Shown here one piece after another: positions 7,688-15,610 of a DNA stretch of 64,000 bases (its first letter is position 1; every line of letters starts with the position of its first letter). A program made the translations under genes and the position numbers. The stretch lies in contig JAAYNL010000003.1 in assembly GCA_012520845.1 (NCBI GenBank), positions 97,325-161,324 of the forward strand. Direction: 5' to 3'. Under the pieces are notes generated by a model. It saw only the letters and a program-made list of their open reading frames with translations. It searched no databases and was not told where the DNA came from. The DNA is from Thermoplasmatales archaeon. Lineage in GTDB: Archaea > Thermoplasmatota > Thermoplasmata > Methanomassiliicoccales > Methanomethylophilaceae.

Positions 7688-9217
7688 ATGGAGGTGCTCA
7701 GGTGCAAATACTGCGGCGCGCCCCTCGATCGGGGCGACGTGGAGGCCGACACGCCCTACGTGACCTGCCGCAGCTGCGGCACGACGCAGCAGCGCATAGA
7801 CGCGAAGGCGTACCTCGACCAGGTCATGGCGCAGGTAAGGTCCTGGGTGAGCAGCGCCATGCCCGGCGGCTTCTCCATGACGCAGGTGGAAAACGTTGAT
7901 TCCATCGCCAGGCACAACATTTTCGTCACCAACGTCAAACCCCGCGTCACGGCCGAGATGGCGGAATACCGTTTCGCGGCCAACGCGCTCATGTCGAACC
8001 CCCTGTTCGTCCTGCCCTTCTCCGTCGACGGCACGGCGAAACCGGCGCACACCCCGGCGGCGGCCTTCGAGCTCGACGCCAAGATAAAGAGCCTCTCGCC
8101 CCTGGCCGTCGACACGACGGACCGGGCGGAGATGGCCGCCGCCGGCAACCTCGCCAGGGCGTACGCCCTGATAATAAACAACGTCAACCTCATGCGCGAG
8201 GACAAGCCGGGGCGCTACGTCATGATGGGCAACAACTTCAGCCAGGCGTCGGAGGCGTTGGCAAAGGCGAGCGGGTACGAGCAGGTGTCCAAACGCCTCG
8301 GTGCCCTGGCGGACGCCTGCAAGGGCTGCGAGAAGGTCCTCAACGGGGACCCGGCCGGGAGCGTGTCCCATTTCGACAGGGGGGTGGCCGCCCTCCGGGA
8401 CGTGAAGTCCGGCATCTTTTCCACGCCGGCCGTCGCCGTGATGCTCCAGGGGGTGGAAAAGGAACTCTCCCAGGTGGGCATCGCCGCCGAGGTCGCGAGG
8501 AGCGCCCAGGCGACGGGCATGGACGCCCTGAAGGCGTTTTCCGCGCTCAGCGGGATAACCAAGATCGAATACCCGAACGTCAGCGGCTGGAACATCCTTC
8601 GGAGCAAGGGGCGCAACGCCGAGATTTTCGACCTGGCCATCGAGGCGATCAAGGCAAGGTCGGGCGAGGGCACCATTCCCGTGGCGCCGGGGGACGGCGA
8701 CGTGCTCTACCCGTTCTGGGACATCGACCTCAGGTACAGTTTCACCACGGGGGCGCTGTGGTCCAAGAAAAGCGTCGAGGTGCGCGAGGACATCCTCGTC
8801 CCCGCGGATTTCACCGTCGACAGGATATGCCTCGCCGACCCCTCTTCCGGGCTCACGGACATATTCTCGCCCAAGGTGAAAAAGGACCTCCTCGGGAGCC
8901 TGAAGGGTACCGAGAAAAGCATAAGCGCCGGCGAGGGGATAGGGCTGCTGTCCGAGTCGGCGAGGCCCAACAGCCCGGGCGGCCGGCGCATCATAATACC
9001 CCTGAGCACCAAGAAGGAGGCGGAGCAGCTGACGGAGAATTATCTGACGCAGCGGGAATCCACCCACAGCAAGCTGAAGCTCACGAAGCCCTTCGTGAAA
9101 CAGCTGATCTACGTGCCGTGCAGGGTATCCGGCACGTCCCTGGTCGTGGGGGGGTTCGGCTCCCTCTTGCCCCAAAGGGTGATGAGGGCCGACGTGAGGG
9201 AACTGGTTATCGTATGA
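7688..9217 (+). CDS. Large protein with an N-terminal zinc ribbon, YdjG-like; unknown function
   Basis: A 509-residue protein. The N-terminal rubredoxin-type zinc ribbon has CKYCG (residues 6-10) and CRSCG about 20 residues later. A helical middle follows (about 60-330), then a beta-rich part with YPFWDIDLRYSFTTGALW and VREDILVPADF. The plan of an N-terminal zinc ribbon on a large protein beside an SPFH gene recalls bacterial YdjG of the ydjFGHI envelope-stress operon. That link is by context and outline only. No clear membrane segment is visible. A strong Shine-Dalgarno for the next gene (AAGGAGG at 9217-9223) begins at its last base. Confidence 0.7.
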   Translation: MEVLRCKYCGAPLDRGDVEADTPYVTCRSCGTTQQRIDAKAYLDQVMAQVRSWVSSAMPGGFSMTQVENVDSIARHNIFVTNVKPRVTAEMAEYRFAANALMSNPLFVLPFSVDGTAKPAHTPAAAFELDAKIKSLSPLAVDTTDRAEMAAAGNLARAYALIINNVNLMREDKPGRYVMMGNNFSQASEALAKASGYEQVSKRLGALADACKGCEKVLNGDPAGSVSHFDRGVAALRDVKSGIFSTPAVAVMLQGVEKELSQVGIAAEVARSAQATGMDALKAFSALSGITKIEYPNVSGWNILRSKGRNAEIFDLAIEAIKARSGEGTIPVAPGDGDVLYPFWDIDLRYSFTTGALWSKKSVEVREDILVPADFTVDRICLADPSSGLTDIFSPKVKKDLLGSLKGTEKSISAGEGIGLLSESARPNSPGGRRIIIPLSTKKEAEQLTENYLTQRESTHSKLKLTKPFVKQLIYVPCRVSGTSLVVGGFGSLLPQRVMRADVRELVIV

Positions 9218-9232
9218 AGGAGGATCGATGAA

Positions 9233-9604
9233 ATGACTGGTAAGGAGACAATGGCGCAAAGGACGTTGGACGCGATAACCGCCGTGGCGACCCTGATCGC
9301 CCTGGCCCTGGGGCTCACGGCCTACATCGTCACGGACAAGGGGGCGCTCATAGCGGTGTGGGTGGTGCTGGCGGTCATGGGCGTCGTGCTGGCGGCGACG
9401 TCCCTGGTCCAGACCGACTCCCCGGGGGATTACGGCCCCTCGCAGAGCAACTACAGGTTCGCCCTCGGCGCCGTGATGCTGATAGCGGGCGCCGTGGGCT
9501 ACATCGCGACGTTTTCGGACGCCGGGGCGGCGGTCACGCTGCTCGTGGCGATACTGGCGATAGCCGTCCTCGCCGCCATACTGACAATCAAGAACAGGAA
9601 GTGA
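9233..9604 (+). CDS. Small four-helix membrane protein of the SPFH/zinc-ribbon block
   Basis: A 123-residue integral membrane protein with four hydrophobic segments: about residues 13-30 (AITAVATLIALALGLTAYIV), 37-57, 75-92 and 97-118, closing with the positive KNRK. It matches no family I know. AAGGAGG lies 9 bp before the ATG at 9233, supporting this start; ATG at 9251 is an alternative. It is the only clear membrane protein in the five-gene block and so the likely anchor for its soluble zinc-ribbon and SPFH partners. The spacing to the next gene is 5 bp. Confidence 0.75.
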   Translation: MTGKETMAQRTLDAITAVATLIALALGLTAYIVTDKGALIAVWVVLAVMGVVLAATSLVQTDSPGDYGPSQSNYRFALGAVMLIAGAVGYIATFSDAGAAVTLLVAILAIAVLAAILTIKNRK

Positions 9605-9609
9605 ACACA

Positions 9610-10149
9610 ATGGGCATAGACAAGACCGTTGGGCAAAGGATGAAGGACAACCAGTCCCTCATCGAACGCATCGCGCTCTACATCCCCATATACAGGGGAT
9701 ACAAGCAGAAGAACCTCCGCAGGGACGAGGACCGGGCGGTCAGGCAGGAAGTCGCCAGGGCCCTGGAGGGGACGAAGATCGACCTGGGGACCATACACCG
9801 GGCCGTGATCGACGACCCGGGGCTGATGAGGGACGTCGACAGGATCAGGGCGAAGGTGGACAGATACCACACCTCGGTCAAAAAAGCCGTCAACGGCTAC
9901 AGCGGCTGGCACGCCTCCGTGAAGATCATGGAGGCGGAACTGGAGATGCTCATCCGGTGGGACGCCGCCCTGATCGACGGCGTGAAGGAACTCAGGGAGG
10001 AGACCGCGGCCCTCCTGGCCAGCGTGGACGCCGGCGAATACGCCATAAAGGCCGACCTGAGGAAACTGGAGGGGACCGTGGACTTCATGACCGAGCAGTA
10101 CAACCAGAGGGACGCGGTCATGAGGGGGTTCGCGGAGGACAAGGAGTGA
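9610..10149 (+). CDS. Helical (coiled-coil) protein of the SPFH/zinc-ribbon block
   Basis: A 179-residue, almost wholly alpha-helical charged protein (VDRIRAKVDRYHTSVKKAV, KIMEAELEMLIRWDAALIDG, VKELREETAALLASVDAG). Its size and helical character loosely recall PspA-like membrane-remodelling proteins, but I see no diagnostic motif, so this is only a possibility. The ATG at 9610 follows the previous stop by 5 bp; a GTG at 9601 is in frame. Its stop is embedded in AAGGAGTGA (10142-10150), which serves as the ribosome-binding site of the SPFH gene. Confidence 0.7.
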   Translation: MGIDKTVGQRMKDNQSLIERIALYIPIYRGYKQKNLRRDEDRAVRQEVARALEGTKIDLGTIHRAVIDDPGLMRDVDRIRAKVDRYHTSVKKAVNGYSGWHASVKIMEAELEMLIRWDAALIDGVKELREETAALLASVDAGEYAIKADLRKLEGTVDFMTEQYNQRDAVMRGFAEDKE

Positions 10150-10154
10150 TTTGA

Positions 10155-11228
10155 ATGACGACCAAGAAAACCAACGTGGTGAACTGGGCGACCCAGGGGC
10201 CGGACGACATAGTGTACAGGCACGAGAGGGACGACCTCAGGACCATCACCTCGGTGACGGTCCCGGAACACGCGGTGGCCCTCTTCATCAGGGACGGCCA
10301 GCTGGCCGGGGCGCTGGAGCCGGGGAGGCACATAATAACGTCGGCCAACGTGCCGTGGCTGACGAAGCTGCACAACATCGCACTCGGGTACAAGGAGACG
10401 CCGTTCAAGGTGCAGATCATCTACGTCTCGCTGAAGATATTCAACGGCAAGTGGGGCATCCGCGGGATGATCAAGGCGGCCCCGGGCTACGACGTGCCGA
10501 TCGTCCTCATGTCCAACGGGGATTTCCAGTTCCGCATCAAGGATCCGGCGGTGTTCTTCACCCAGGTCCTCGGCGGCATGGCGAGCTGCAGCACCGCGGA
10601 CGTCAACGCCTTCATGAGGAGCTTCATCAACGAGCAGATCACCCAACAGCTCACCAAGCAGTACTTCATGGAGGTCTACGCGAACCTCGAGGCGGCGTCC
10701 ACCTCGAGCAAGGTGCTCATAGAGCCGTACTTCGAGCAGAGGGGCATAGAGCTGCTTTCGCTGAAGATATCCGAGCTCAGGACGACGGACGAGGACCAGC
10801 AGAAGATATTCGAGTACCTGCAGTTCACCTCCAAGGACGGCGAGGCGTTCAAGAGGTACGGCGTCATGGAACGCATGGCGGATGCCGTCGGCGAATCCGA
10901 GGGCGGCGCGGCCATCGGCACGGGCATGCTCCTGTTCCCGCAGATGTTCCAGCAGATGCAGCAGCAACAGGCCATGCAGCAACAGCAGGCGCCCAAGGTG
11001 CTCTGCCCCCACTGCGGCAATCCCAACGACTTCCCGTACAGGTTCTGCGGGAACTGCGGGCAGCCGTCGCCCCAGACCCAGGCCGCCGCCCAGCCGGCGC
11101 GCGCGCCGGCCCCGGCCGCCGCGGGGGGCGGGAAGGCGTTCAGCGCCTGCCCCTACTGCGGAGAGAGCCTCGCCGGGCTGAAGAAGACGCCGAAGTTCTG
11201 CCCCTACTGCTCCGAAGAGCTGGGATGA
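10155..11228 (+). CDS. SPFH/Band-7 protein with C-terminal double zinc ribbon (COG4260/YdjI type)
   Basis: A 357-residue protein. Residues 1 to about 255 form the SPFH domain of the COG4260 (virion-core-like/YdjI) group: VPEHAVALFIRDGQLAG, LEPGRHII, NGDFQFRIKDP and LKISELRTTDEDQQKI. A Gln/Met-rich linker follows (QQMQQQQAMQQQQ), then two zinc ribbons: CPHCG with CGNCG, and CPYCG with CPYCS at the C-terminus. Proteins of this plan act at membranes as oligomeric scaffolds in stress modules, next to PspA and YdjG-type partners in bacteria. It is the last gene of the block, followed by a GC-rich hairpin at 11237-11263. Confidence 0.88.
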   Translation: MTTKKTNVVNWATQGPDDIVYRHERDDLRTITSVTVPEHAVALFIRDGQLAGALEPGRHIITSANVPWLTKLHNIALGYKETPFKVQIIYVSLKIFNGKWGIRGMIKAAPGYDVPIVLMSNGDFQFRIKDPAVFFTQVLGGMASCSTADVNAFMRSFINEQITQQLTKQYFMEVYANLEAASTSSKVLIEPYFEQRGIELLSLKISELRTTDEDQQKIFEYLQFTSKDGEAFKRYGVMERMADAVGESEGGAAIGTGMLLFPQMFQQMQQQQAMQQQQAPKVLCPHCGNPNDFPYRFCGNCGQPSPQTQAAAQPARAPAPAAAGGGKAFSACPYCGESLAGLKKTPKFCPYCSEELG

Positions 11229-11236
11229 CCAGCCCC

Positions 11237-11263
11237 GCGGTCCCCGGCGTCCCCGGGGACCGC
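11237..11263. terminator. GC-rich perfect hairpin after the SPFH gene
   Basis: An 11-bp perfect inverted repeat (GCGGTCCCCGG / CCGGGGACCGC) with a 5-nt loop, starting 8 bp after the SPFH stop codon. It is extended by imperfect CCCC/GGGG flanks. It lies between two genes of the same strand that look functionally unrelated, so it may end the five-gene transcript. It has no T-tract, so intrinsic termination is not proven. Confidence 0.55.
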
Positions 11264-11297
11264 AGGGGTTAAACCGTGGCACCGTCTACCGGGTGGC

Positions 11298-11774
11298 ATG
11301 TCCAAAGGGAAGGCGGCCGGCGGCAAAACCAGGGTGCTGTTCGTCGACGAGACGAACGACCTGCAGTCTCAGATAGCGGAATACTTCCTTCTGGAGAGGT
11401 ACGGCGATCTGTACGAAGCGTACAGCGCCGGCCCCAACCACGACTGCATCGACTGCGACCTCCTGTCCGTGATGTACCGGGAGGGCCTCGACATACGCCG
11501 CAACATCTCCAAGGATTTCGCCTCCGAGAGCGTGCCCGCGGAGGTGGACTACATCGTGTTCCTGGAGAAGGCGACCCACGACCGCGTCAAGGACGCCGTC
11601 CCCTGGGATGCCCCCCACATCCTGAAGGACTTCGGCAGGAAGGACGGCTTCGCCGACGCGGAGGACGCCGCCGCCCAGTACCAGTCCTACAAGGATCTGA
11701 TAGGGAGGGTCGCCGCCTGGGTCGACGAGGCGTTCGCCGACCCCGGCAAACTGGGCGAACTCGTGGTCAGATGA
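11298..11774 (+). CDS. Low-molecular-weight phosphatase/ArsC-fold protein lacking the catalytic Cys and Arg
   Basis: A 158-residue protein with the fold signatures of LMW tyrosine phosphatase/arsenate reductase: VLFVDETND in place of the P-loop, SAGPNHD, GLDIRRNISK and a late acidic loop LKDFGRKDG. Active members have CX5R in the first loop (VLFVCxxNxxRS). Here the cysteine position is Asp and the arginine position is Gln (DETNDLQS), so phosphoryl transfer chemistry should be impossible. It may bind a phosphorylated or nucleotide ligand without turnover. Its stop overlaps the tsr3 start (ATGA), so the two are translationally coupled. Confidence 0.75.
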   Translation: MSKGKAAGGKTRVLFVDETNDLQSQIAEYFLLERYGDLYEAYSAGPNHDCIDCDLLSVMYREGLDIRRNISKDFASESVPAEVDYIVFLEKATHDRVKDAVPWDAPHILKDFGRKDGFADAEDAAAQYQSYKDLIGRVAAWVDEAFADPGKLGELVVR

Positions 11775-12280
11775 TTCCGGTCTTCGTCTACGACGGCTGC
11801 CAGTGCGACCCGAAAAAATGCACCGCGAAGCGGATGGCCAAGTTCGGCCTTGCGAAACCCATCTCCAGGCCGTCCCACGCGCCCCCCGGCGCCGTCGTCC
11901 TCTCCCCCTTCGCCGAGAAGGCCTTCTCCAGGGAGGACGCCCGCCACGCGGCCAGGGGCCTCGTCGTGGTGGACGTCACCTGGTCGAACATAGACTCCTT
12001 CCCGCGTTTCCGCGGCGGCAGGGAAAGGGCCCTGCCGTACCTGCTGGCGGCCAACCCCGTGAATTGGGGCCGGCCCTTCGAGCTGAACAGCGCCGAGGCG
12101 GTCCTGGCCGCCCTGACGATTCTGGGCGAGGGGGACCAGGCGTCCGAGTTCGTCGGCCGCTTCAACTGGGGCCCGGAATTCCTCAGGCTGAACGGGGCCC
12201 TTCTCGAGGCCTACGCCGGGGCAAGGGACAGTGGGGAGGTGGCGGGAATCCAGAAAAAATACCTGGATTCCCTCGAATGA
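11771..12280 (+). CDS. tsr3: rRNA aminocarboxypropyltransferase Tsr3
   Basis: A 169-residue protein. The N-terminal VFVYDGCQCDPKKCTAKRM is the RLI-like segment of Tsr3, and ARGLVVVDVTWSN, LPYLLAANPVNWG and LNSAEAVLAALTILG are core motifs of the SPOUT-fold transferase. Tsr3 moves the 3-amino-3-carboxypropyl group of SAM to a small-subunit rRNA uridine near the decoding site. The ATG overlaps the upstream stop as ATGA, so it shares an mRNA with the phosphatase-like gene. Size and motifs fit the archaeal family. Confidence 0.92.
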   Translation: MIPVFVYDGCQCDPKKCTAKRMAKFGLAKPISRPSHAPPGAVVLSPFAEKAFSREDARHAARGLVVVDVTWSNIDSFPRFRGGRERALPYLLAANPVNWGRPFELNSAEAVLAALTILGEGDQASEFVGRFNWGPEFLRLNGALLEAYAGARDSGEVAGIQKKYLDSLE

Positions 12281-12282
12281 GT

Positions 12283-12684
12283 TTAGACGCCGAACCAGCC
12301 CTTGGTGTTCTTCCTGGTCATGTAGAACAGGACGATCAGGGCGATCAGGAGGCCCAGGGCGGCGGAAACGTTGCCCAACGCCAGGTTGACCAGGCCCATG
12401 GCCGCGCTGAGGCCGTAGACTATGACGGTGAGCCACCATGCCCAGGTCTTCCCGGAGAAAAGCCCGACGCCGACGACGATGATCAGCAGCCCCAGGACGA
12501 GGGCCACGGCGCCGACCGCCGCCGCGCTGAGGCCCAGGGCCTCGGCGTCCTCGCCGCCGAGGGCGACGGCGGTCCCGCCGGTAATCATGATCAAACCGCT
12601 TGCGGCCACGAGCAACCCGCCCAATATCGACAGTATCGCGATGATCGAGAGCAGGATCGGCCTATCGTAATCCCTTCTTGACAT
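12283..12684 (-). CDS. Small four-helix membrane protein, unknown function
   Basis: A 133-residue hydrophobic protein with four predicted membrane segments: about residues 10-35 (LLSIIAILSILGGLLVAA), 52-75, 80-102 and 105-122. The N-terminus is charged (MSRRDYDRP) and the C-terminus positive (MTRKNTKGWFGV). No family-specific motif is seen. The frame is open upstream to 13101, but the ATG at 12682-12684 sits 29 bp from a good TATA box (CTTTATACC on this strand, 12709-12717), so this is the likely leaderless start. The gene is tail to tail with tsr3. Confidence 0.75.
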   Translation of the reverse strand: MSRRDYDRPILLSIIAILSILGGLLVAASGLIMITGGTAVALGGEDAEALGLSAAAVGAVALVLGLLIIVVGVGLFSGKTWAWWLTVIVYGLSAAMGLVNLALGNVSAALGLLIALIVLFYMTRKNTKGWFGV

Positions 12685-12708
12685 GTGTTTCCCGTATTGC
12701 GGGGCGGG

Positions 12709-12717
12709 GGTATAAAG
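12709..12717 (-). promoter_or_regulatory. TATA box for the small membrane protein gene
   Basis: GGTATAAAG on the plus strand reads CTTTATACC on the minus strand. Its centre is 29 bp before the ATG at 12684, which places the transcription start at or next to the start codon. Confidence 0.6.
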
Positions 12718-12786
12718 CAGTGGCGACGGCGCGGGTGGGGGCGGGGCGATACATCTTTTAGCCGAGGAGCGCAATGGGGACGGGTC

Positions 12787-13038
12787 ATGATGGCGGACAT
12801 AGTGAGGTTCGTGTGGGGCGTCTTCGGCGACGAGACCCTGACCACCGCGGAGGTGGAGGAGAGGCTGGACGTGATGTTCGGCTACAGGTGCCCCGACGAC
12901 ATGGCCAAGACCATGGCCAAATTCAGGAAGGCGGGCCTGGTGAAGGGGGAGGTATCCATGGAGCGCGGCGGTTGGGTGTGGTGGGTCGACGACGAATGCC
13001 GCTCCGCGGACCTGTCCGCTATCGCATGGCCGGGGTGA
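12787..13038 (+). CDS. Small winged-helix-like protein upstream of mcm
   Basis: An 83-residue protein with a winged-helix-like pattern: LTTAEVEERLDVMFG and CPDDMAKTMAKFRKAGLV as helices, then a hairpin rich in Trp (ERGGWVWWVDDE). No named family is recognised. The frame is open from 12685; the ATG at 12787 directly follows another possible start region and gives a compact domain. It ends 4 bp before the MCM start, so it is probably co-transcribed with the helicase. In other archaea this slot can hold GINS, which this protein is not. Confidence 0.65.
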   Translation: MMADIVRFVWGVFGDETLTTAEVEERLDVMFGYRCPDDMAKTMAKFRKAGLVKGEVSMERGGWVWWVDDECRSADLSAIAWPG

Positions 13039-13042
13039 TCGA

Positions 13043-15610
13043 ATGGCGATGAAATTCCAGGACAACGAGATAGCGGCGGGCTGGGAGGCGGTCTTAGCCA
13101 AGGACGACTACCGCCTCCAGATGAGGGAGGTGCAATCCAGGTACCCGGACAAGAAGAGCATCGAGGTAAGGTACGCCGACCTGGACGCGTTCAACCCGGA
13201 CCTGGCGCTCTACATTCTGGAGAACCCGGACCTGGGGATGCGGATGGGCAAAAAGGCCCTGATGGGCCTCATGCCCTCCACCTGGGACCCGACGGACGTA
13301 ATCAACCTCAGGCTTAGGGAGCTGCCGAAGGACGTGCACGTCGAGGTCAGGGACCTCAGGGCGAAGCACCTCGGCAAACTCGTGTCCGTGTCCGGCCTGG
13401 TGAGGAAGGCGACCCTGCCAAAGCCGCGCCTGACCAAGGCGGTCTTCCGGTGCTCCAACTGCGGCCTGGAGACCACCGTGGTGCAGGAGGGCATGTACAT
13501 GACGGAACCGTCGATGTGCGCCAACGAGGGATGCAACAAACGCGCCCTCCGCTTCATACCGGACCTCGAGGCGTCGGAATACATAGACACGCAGAAGGTC
13601 GAGGTGCAGGAGAACCCCGAGGGGCTCAGGGGCGGCGCCCAGCCCGAGAGGATCACCGGCTTCATAGAGGACGACATCTCCGGCCACGTCGCCCCGGGCA
13701 ACAGGGTGACCATGAACGGGATAATCAAATCGGCCCAGAAGACCGAGAGGGACAAGACCACCGTCTTCGAGATCCACATGGACGTGATGTCCGTGGAGTC
13801 CGACAGGCACGAATACGACGAGATAGAGATAACGCCCGAGGACGAGAGGAAAATCATAGAGACGTCCAGGGACCCCGCCCTCATGGACAACATCGTCAAA
13901 TCGATCTCCCCGACCATTTTCGGCCTGGAGCGGGAGAAGGAGGCCGTCGCCCTCCAGCTCTTCGGCGGGTCCCACAAGGAGATGGACGACGGCACGACCA
14001 TCAGGGGCGACATACATATTCTGCTGATAGGCGACCCCGGCGTGGCGAAGTCCCAGCTGCTCAGGTACATGAGCGGCCTCGCCCCCAGGGGCATATACGC
14101 TTCCGGCAAGTCCGCCTCCGCCGCCGGCCTCTGCGTCCACCCGGACACCGCCGTGGTTTTGGAGAAGGGGACGGTGCCCATCGGGAAATTCGTGGAGTCC
14201 CACGCCGACGGGTTCGAGGAGTACCGGCCCGGCATCTGGAGAAGGGGGTCCGAGGGCCACAGGGCGCTGTCGCTGGGACCCCTGGGCTCAATGAGGCTCT
14301 CCCCCGTCACCCACGTCTGGAGGATCAAGACGCCGGAGAGGCTGGTGCGCGTGACCGTCGAGGACGGGCGCTCCCTGACGCTCACGCCGGAGACCAAGAT
14401 GATGGCCTACAGCGATTGCGCCTACGGGTGGGTCGAGGCAAAGGACATGGCCGTCGGCGACTGCGCCATGATGGGGGACCCCCACATGAGGCCGGCGAAC
14501 GTCGTTTCCGTGGAATTCCTCGACGAAGGCCTGCCGGAGTACGTCTACGACCTGACGGTGGACCAGAGCCACTCCTTCGTGGGCAACGGGTTCATAGTGC
14601 ACAACACCGCCGCCGCGGTCAAGGACGACTTCGGGGACGGCAGGTGGACCCTCGAGGCCGGCGCGCTGGTCCTGGCGGACATGGGCCTCGCCTGCATCGA
14701 CGAGCTGGACAAGATGAGCCCCCAGGACAGATCGTCCCTGCACGAGGCGATGGAGTCCCAGAGGATATCCGTGGCCAAGGCCGGGATCACGGCGACGCTC
14801 CAATGCAGGTGCTCCATGCTGGCGGCGGCCAACCCGAAGTACGGCAGGTTCGACGAGAACGAGAAGATTGCCGCCCAGATCGACCTGCCGCCGGCCCTCA
14901 TGTCCCGTTTCGACATGATCTTCGTGCTGACGGACAAGCCGGACAGGACCAGGGACAGGAACATCACCGAGCACATCCTGGCCGCCCACACCCGGGGACA
15001 GGTCAGGATGGCGAAGCCCGGCGACATCGACGAGGTTACGGCCAAGGAGATCATGGAGAGGACCGACAGCATCAAGCCGGTGTACGACGAGGATTTCCTC
15101 AGGAAGTACGTCGCCTACTCCAAGAGGATTATCCCGGTGATGACCGAGGAGGCCAAGCAGATCATCGAGAACGACTACCTGTCCATCAGGGGCATGGGGG
15201 ACGGCAGCAACGCCTCCGTCCCCATAACCGCCAGGCAGCTGGAGGCGTACGTCAGGCTGTCCGAGGCGTCCGCCAGGGCGAGGCTCAGCAACAGGGTCGA
15301 GGCCCAGGACGCCAACCGGGCGGTGGGCCTGGTCAGGTACTACCTGGAGAAGATCGCCGGCACCGCCGACGGGACCTACGACATCGACAGGGTCGCCTCC
15401 GAGTTCACCAGCAAGGACAGGAGCAACGTCAAGGCGATACGCTCCTACATCGTCGCGTACAATTCCGAGGGCGGCGTGAACATCGAGGAGCTGAAGTCCA
15501 TCTGCGCCGAGGACGGCATAGGGCCGGACCTCGTGGACAAGGAGGTCGAGAGGCTCAGCAACATCGGCGAGATCTACAAGACGAGCGAGGGCAGGTGGAG
15601 GATGGTATGA
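13043..15610 (+). CDS. mcm: Replicative DNA helicase MCM, interrupted by a mini-intein
   Basis: An 855-codon precursor giving a 697-residue MCM after splicing. The N-terminal part carries a zinc finger (CSNCG ... CANEGCNK, about residues 136-170) and the beta-hairpin OB region. The AAA+ core has Walker A GDPGVAKS at about 330-338, Walker B LACIDELDKM, sensor 1 AAANPKYGRF and the arginine-finger region SRFDMIF. A winged helix ends the protein (VERLSNIGEIYKTSEGRW). Residues 364-521 are an intein between SAAGL and TAAAV. The hexameric ring unwinds DNA at forks. The DUF424 start overlaps its stop as ATGA. Confidence 0.96.
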   Translation: MAMKFQDNEIAAGWEAVLAKDDYRLQMREVQSRYPDKKSIEVRYADLDAFNPDLALYILENPDLGMRMGKKALMGLMPSTWDPTDVINLRLRELPKDVHVEVRDLRAKHLGKLVSVSGLVRKATLPKPRLTKAVFRCSNCGLETTVVQEGMYMTEPSMCANEGCNKRALRFIPDLEASEYIDTQKVEVQENPEGLRGGAQPERITGFIEDDISGHVAPGNRVTMNGIIKSAQKTERDKTTVFEIHMDVMSVESDRHEYDEIEITPEDERKIIETSRDPALMDNIVKSISPTIFGLEREKEAVALQLFGGSHKEMDDGTTIRGDIHILLIGDPGVAKSQLLRYMSGLAPRGIYASGKSASAAGLCVHPDTAVVLEKGTVPIGKFVESHADGFEEYRPGIWRRGSEGHRALSLGPLGSMRLSPVTHVWRIKTPERLVRVTVEDGRSLTLTPETKMMAYSDCAYGWVEAKDMAVGDCAMMGDPHMRPANVVSVEFLDEGLPEYVYDLTVDQSHSFVGNGFIVHNTAAAVKDDFGDGRWTLEAGALVLADMGLACIDELDKMSPQDRSSLHEAMESQRISVAKAGITATLQCRCSMLAAANPKYGRFDENEKIAAQIDLPPALMSRFDMIFVLTDKPDRTRDRNITEHILAAHTRGQVRMAKPGDIDEVTAKEIMERTDSIKPVYDEDFLRKYVAYSKRIIPVMTEEAKQIIENDYLSIRGMGDGSNASVPITARQLEAYVRLSEASARARLSNRVEAQDANRAVGLVRYYLEKIAGTADGTYDIDRVASEFTSKDRSNVKAIRSYIVAYNSEGGVNIEELKSICAEDGIGPDLVDKEVERLSNIGEIYKTSEGRWRMV
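14132..14605 (+). other. Mini-intein in MCM (158 residues, no homing endonuclease)
   Basis: The insertion starts with Cys (CVHPDTAVVLEKGTVPIGKF, block A) and ends VHN followed by Thr of the host protein (block G; +1 residue Thr). Block F is VYDLTVDQSHSFVGNGF. The block B region reads GRSLTLTPETKMM, in which the usual TxxH histidine is a threonine. There is room only for the splicing domain; no LAGLIDADG motif is present. It interrupts the conserved segment just after the Walker A helix, a site where inteins disrupt function unless removed. Confidence 0.93.

Noticed and set aside
14132..14605. Insertion in mcm as a mobile element or frameshift artefact
   Set aside because: The frame is continuous and the segment has intein blocks A, F and G, so it is a mini-intein.
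13450..15606. Open frame running through mcm into DUF424
   Set aside because: Only the part from the ATG at 15607 matches a family; the rest is Arg/Gly-rich shadow of mcm.
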